64,000 nucleotides of DNA. It comes from Variovorax sp. YR216 (lineage in GTDB: Bacteria; Pseudomonadota; Gammaproteobacteria; Burkholderiales; Burkholderiaceae_C). The translations under genes and the position numbers were made by a program. The stretch is from positions 930,001-994,000 of the forward strand of contig NZ_FNRO01000001.1 in assembly GCF_900107745.1 (NCBI RefSeq), written 5' to 3'. How positions within the stretch are numbered: position 1 is the first letter of the stretch; every line of letters starts with the position of its first letter. The notes beneath the pieces were generated by a model. The model had not been told where the DNA came from. It made no database searches and worked only from the letters and a program-made list of their open reading frames with translations. Below are positions 62,053-64,000 of the stretch, piece by piece.

Positions 62053-62295
62053 GTCTGCCTCCATCCGTTTCTCGACGTCTGCGGCGCCTGGGTGCAGCGC
62101 GGCAAGCGTTCGGCTTGCATCGGCTTCGCCGTCGGTCAGCGGTCCCGATCGGCGGCCTGTCGTCTCAGATTCCTCTCCGCGTTGGGCGTTTCCGCCTCTT
62201 TCGATTATTGACAAGCGTTGCGAGGATGAACATTGCACCTTCGGGCAATGCAGGCGTGCCCTGATCAGCGGGCGCCCGTGAGCGCAAGCGCCGCT
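61974..62295. other. 322-base interval between egtD and the AraC gene
   Basis: Apart from the short leader ORF at 61960-62052 I see no convincing gene here. The interval holds the presumed AraC promoter and a small GCGC-AA-GCGC dyad close to the egtD stop. Longer reading frames crossing it on the plus strand are shadows of the AraC gene. Confidence 0.5.
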
Positions 62296-63276
62296 TCAGT
62301 CCCTTGCCTGGAGCCAGTGCACGCTGAAGAGGCGGTCCGGATCGGTCCACACCGCGGCGGGCCGGAAGCCCGCCAGGGTCGCCAGCGCACGCAGGCTGTC
62401 GATGGTGAACTTGTACGAGTTCTCGGTGTGGATCGTCTCGCCTTCCTCGAAGCTGAAGCGCTGTCCGTCAAGCGTGACGGCTTGCGCGAGGCGGCTCACC
62501 AGATGCATCTCGATGCGCTGCAGCGGCGCGTTGTAGAACGCCGCATGCGTGAAGCCGTCCGGCTCGAAGTCGGTGCCGAGCTCGCGATTGGCGCGTCGCA
62601 GCAGATTCAGGTTGAAGGCGGCGGTCACGCCCTGCGCATCGTTGTACGCGGCGTGAAGCAGGGCCGGGTCCTTGACGAGATCGACCCCCAGCAGCAGCCC
62701 GCCGCCGCGCAGCAGCCGGCACGCGAGCTGGAGAAAGGCCAGCGCCTCCTCGGGGCTGAAGTTGCCCAGCGTCGAACCCGGGAAGAAGCCGACGCGCTGC
62801 CCCCCACCCTTCTCGCGCGAAGGCAGCACCAGCGGCATGGTGTAGTCGGCCACCATCGGCTGCACCGCGAGCCGCGGGTAGTCGGTGCGCAGGCGTTCGG
62901 CGGCCGCTTCCAGGTGCTCGCCGGAGATGTCGATCGGCACGTAGCGCCGCGGCGATTCGAGCGCATCGAGCAGCAGCCGCACCTTGGTGAGCGAGCCCGC
63001 GCCGAATTCGACGATCTCGGCGTCGGGTCCGATCTGCGCCGCGATCTCGGGCGCGCATTCGGTGAGGATGCGCACCTCGGTGCGCGTGGGGTAGTACTCG
63101 GGCAACTCGCAGATGCGGTCGAAGAGCGCCGAGCCCGCGGCGTCATAAAAGAACTTCGGCGAGATGCTGCGCTGCGGCTGGCTCAACCCCGCGCTCAGCT
63201 CGCGCGCGAAGTCGGACAGCGGCGCCGCGCGCTGCGCTGCGCGAAAGGCGTGGACGTTGAATGCATGTGTTCGCAT
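62296..63276 (-). CDS. egtD: L-histidine N-alpha-methyltransferase
   Basis: The 326-residue SAM-dependent enzyme makes hercynine (trimethylhistidine), the first step of ergothioneine synthesis. It shows LSQPQRSISPKFFYDAAGSALFDRICELPEYYPTRTE, SAM-binding IVEFGAGSLTKVRLLLDAL, FFPGSTLGNFSPEEA, LLLGVDLVKDPALLHAAYND and the C-terminal EGETIHTENSYKFTID. All are hallmarks of EgtD. Its ATG shares one base with the egtB stop (TGATG), so the pair is translationally coupled. Confidence 0.97.
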   Translation of the reverse strand: MRTHAFNVHAFRAAQRAAPLSDFARELSAGLSQPQRSISPKFFYDAAGSALFDRICELPEYYPTRTEVRILTECAPEIAAQIGPDAEIVEFGAGSLTKVRLLLDALESPRRYVPIDISGEHLEAAAERLRTDYPRLAVQPMVADYTMPLVLPSREKGGGQRVGFFPGSTLGNFSPEEALAFLQLACRLLRGGGLLLGVDLVKDPALLHAAYNDAQGVTAAFNLNLLRRANRELGTDFEPDGFTHAAFYNAPLQRIEMHLVSRLAQAVTLDGQRFSFEEGETIHTENSYKFTIDSLRALATLAGFRPAAVWTDPDRLFSVHWLQARD

Positions 63277-64000
63277 CAGAGATCCTTTGCGAGCCGCAGC
63301 CCCGAGAACTGCCAGCGCGCGGCCGGCGGAAAGAAGTTGCGATAGGTCGTGCGCGCATGCCCTGCGGGCGTCGCGACGCTGCTGCCGCGCAACACGATCT
63401 GGCCGACCATGAACTTGCCGTTGTATTCGGCCGCGACGCCCGCAAGCGGGCGGAAGCCCGGGTAGGGGTCGTACGAAGAGCGCGTCCACTGCCACACCTG
63501 GCCGTGCATCTGCGAGATGCCGGGCACGTCGTGCGCGGCTTCCCATTCGAATTCGGTGGGCAGTCGCGCGCCGGCCCATTCGGCGTAGGCGGCGGCTTCG
63601 TAGAAGCTCAACTGCGCAACGGGCGCCTCGGGCTCCATCGGCCGCACGCCGTGCAGGCCGAAAACCTGCCAGCCGCCCGCCGCGCCGTGATGCGCGAGCC
63701 GCGGATCGTCGGGTGCGAGCCAGTAAGTCGGGCAGCGCCAGCCGTGCGCCTGCACCGCGGCCCATCCGTCGGAGAGCCACAGGTCGGGGCGCTGGTAGCC
63801 GCCGTCGGCGATGAACTGCGCGTATTCGCCGCAGTTCACGAGCCGGTCCGCGATCGCATGGGGATGCAGCAGCGTCGCATGGCGCGGGGTTTCGTTGTCG
63901 AAGGCAAAGCCGGGGCCTGCGTGGCCGGCTTCCACGACGCCGCCGGGACGCTCGATCCATTGCATCGGCGGCGCGACCGACGCGAGGCGCAGCGCGGGAC
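63276..64000 (-). CDS. egtB: ergothioneine biosynthesis protein EgtB, C-terminal part (cut by window edge)
   Basis: About 240 residues are visible; the reading frame is open to the right edge, so the N-terminal DinB-like domain lies outside. The visible part is the formylglycine-generating-enzyme-like domain: PRHATLLHPHAIADRLVNCGEYAQFIADGGYQRPDLW, LSFYEAAAYAEWAGARLPTEFEWEAA, VWQWTRSSYDPYPGF, VLRGSSVATPAGHARTTYRNFFPPAARWQFSGLRLA. EgtB is the non-heme iron sulfoxide synthase joining hercynine to cysteine or gamma-glutamylcysteine. The gshA product at 5422-7002 makes the latter. Confidence 0.95.
   Translation of the reverse strand, partial: PALRLASVAPPMQWIERPGGVVEAGHAGPGFAFDNETPRHATLLHPHAIADRLVNCGEYAQFIADGGYQRPDLWLSDGWAAVQAHGWRCPTYWLAPDDPRLAHHGAAGGWQVFGLHGVRPMEPEAPVAQLSFYEAAAYAEWAGARLPTEFEWEAAHDVPGISQMHGQVWQWTRSSYDPYPGFRPLAGVAAEYNGKFMVGQIVLRGSSVATPAGHARTTYRNFFPPAARWQFSGLRLAKDL

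Overview
The window is high-GC bacterial chromosome with dense, often overlapping genes. Gene content points to a betaproteobacterium, most likely Comamonadaceae and plausibly Variovorax. The clues are a pilE-fimT-pilVWXY1 minor pilin operon, DUF6502/DUF5666 and DUF808 proteins, a DcaP-type porin, EgtB/EgtD, and two families of GC-rich dispersed repeats resembling those of that family. The genus is inference from protein content. I see no rRNA or tRNA gene, phage, insertion sequence or CRISPR array.

Layout. 0.1-1.2 kb: an HPF/RaiA-like ribosome factor overlapping a secreted cupredoxin. 1.2-5.3 kb: a superoxide-reductase-like (SORL) protein, a membrane histidine kinase, two receiver-only regulators and a short-chain dehydrogenase. 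5.4-11.3 kb: gshA, an esterase, and a LysR regulator divergent from a metabolite transporter plus M14-like peptidase. 11.5-21.5 kb: a large autotransporter, DUF808, GNAT, ferredoxin, MFS exporter, RluA-type pseudouridine synthase, universal stress protein, a 2OG-Fe dioxygenase/DUF427 pair and a DMT transporter. 21.7-27.9 kb: alcohol dehydrogenase, PaaK-like ligase, VOC and NIPSNAP proteins, a hypothetical, and a DUF6502-DUF5666 lipoprotein pair. 28.0-35.7 kb: the type IV pilus minor pilin operon ending in a large PilY1. 36-43 kb: acyl-CoA synthetase, flavin monooxygenase, orphan ABC ATPase, ICMT-like methyltransferase, DODA-type dioxygenase and DTW-domain tRNA enzyme.

43.1-62.0 kb is the most remarkable part: about 19 kb with every gene on the minus strand and gaps mostly under 60 bases. 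From the 5' end it holds an AraC regulator, a DcaP-like porin, an AdiA-like arginine decarboxylase, an ornithine decarboxylase, a PotE-like putrescine/ornithine antiporter, an amino-acid binding protein with no permease, arcA-arcB-arcC, a VIT1/CCC1-like protein, an AI-2E family protein, a NodT/HlyD/DUF2955 envelope-spanning efflux set and a two-helix K+ channel. Read together, arginine could be decarboxylated to agmatine, or deiminated to ornithine with ATP from carbamoyl phosphate. Ornithine could then become putrescine and leave through PotE. This would consume protons and release ammonia, so acid-stress resistance or anaerobic arginine use is the natural inference. Joint transcription and the efflux substrate are unproven.

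The window ends in ergothioneine synthesis (egtD, and egtB cut by the right edge). Non-coding structure includes two dispersed repeat families (one hairpin-rich, one carrying a ribosome-binding site between genes), a structured minus-strand element near 24.8 kb, and dyads upstream of the autotransporter and of pilE.
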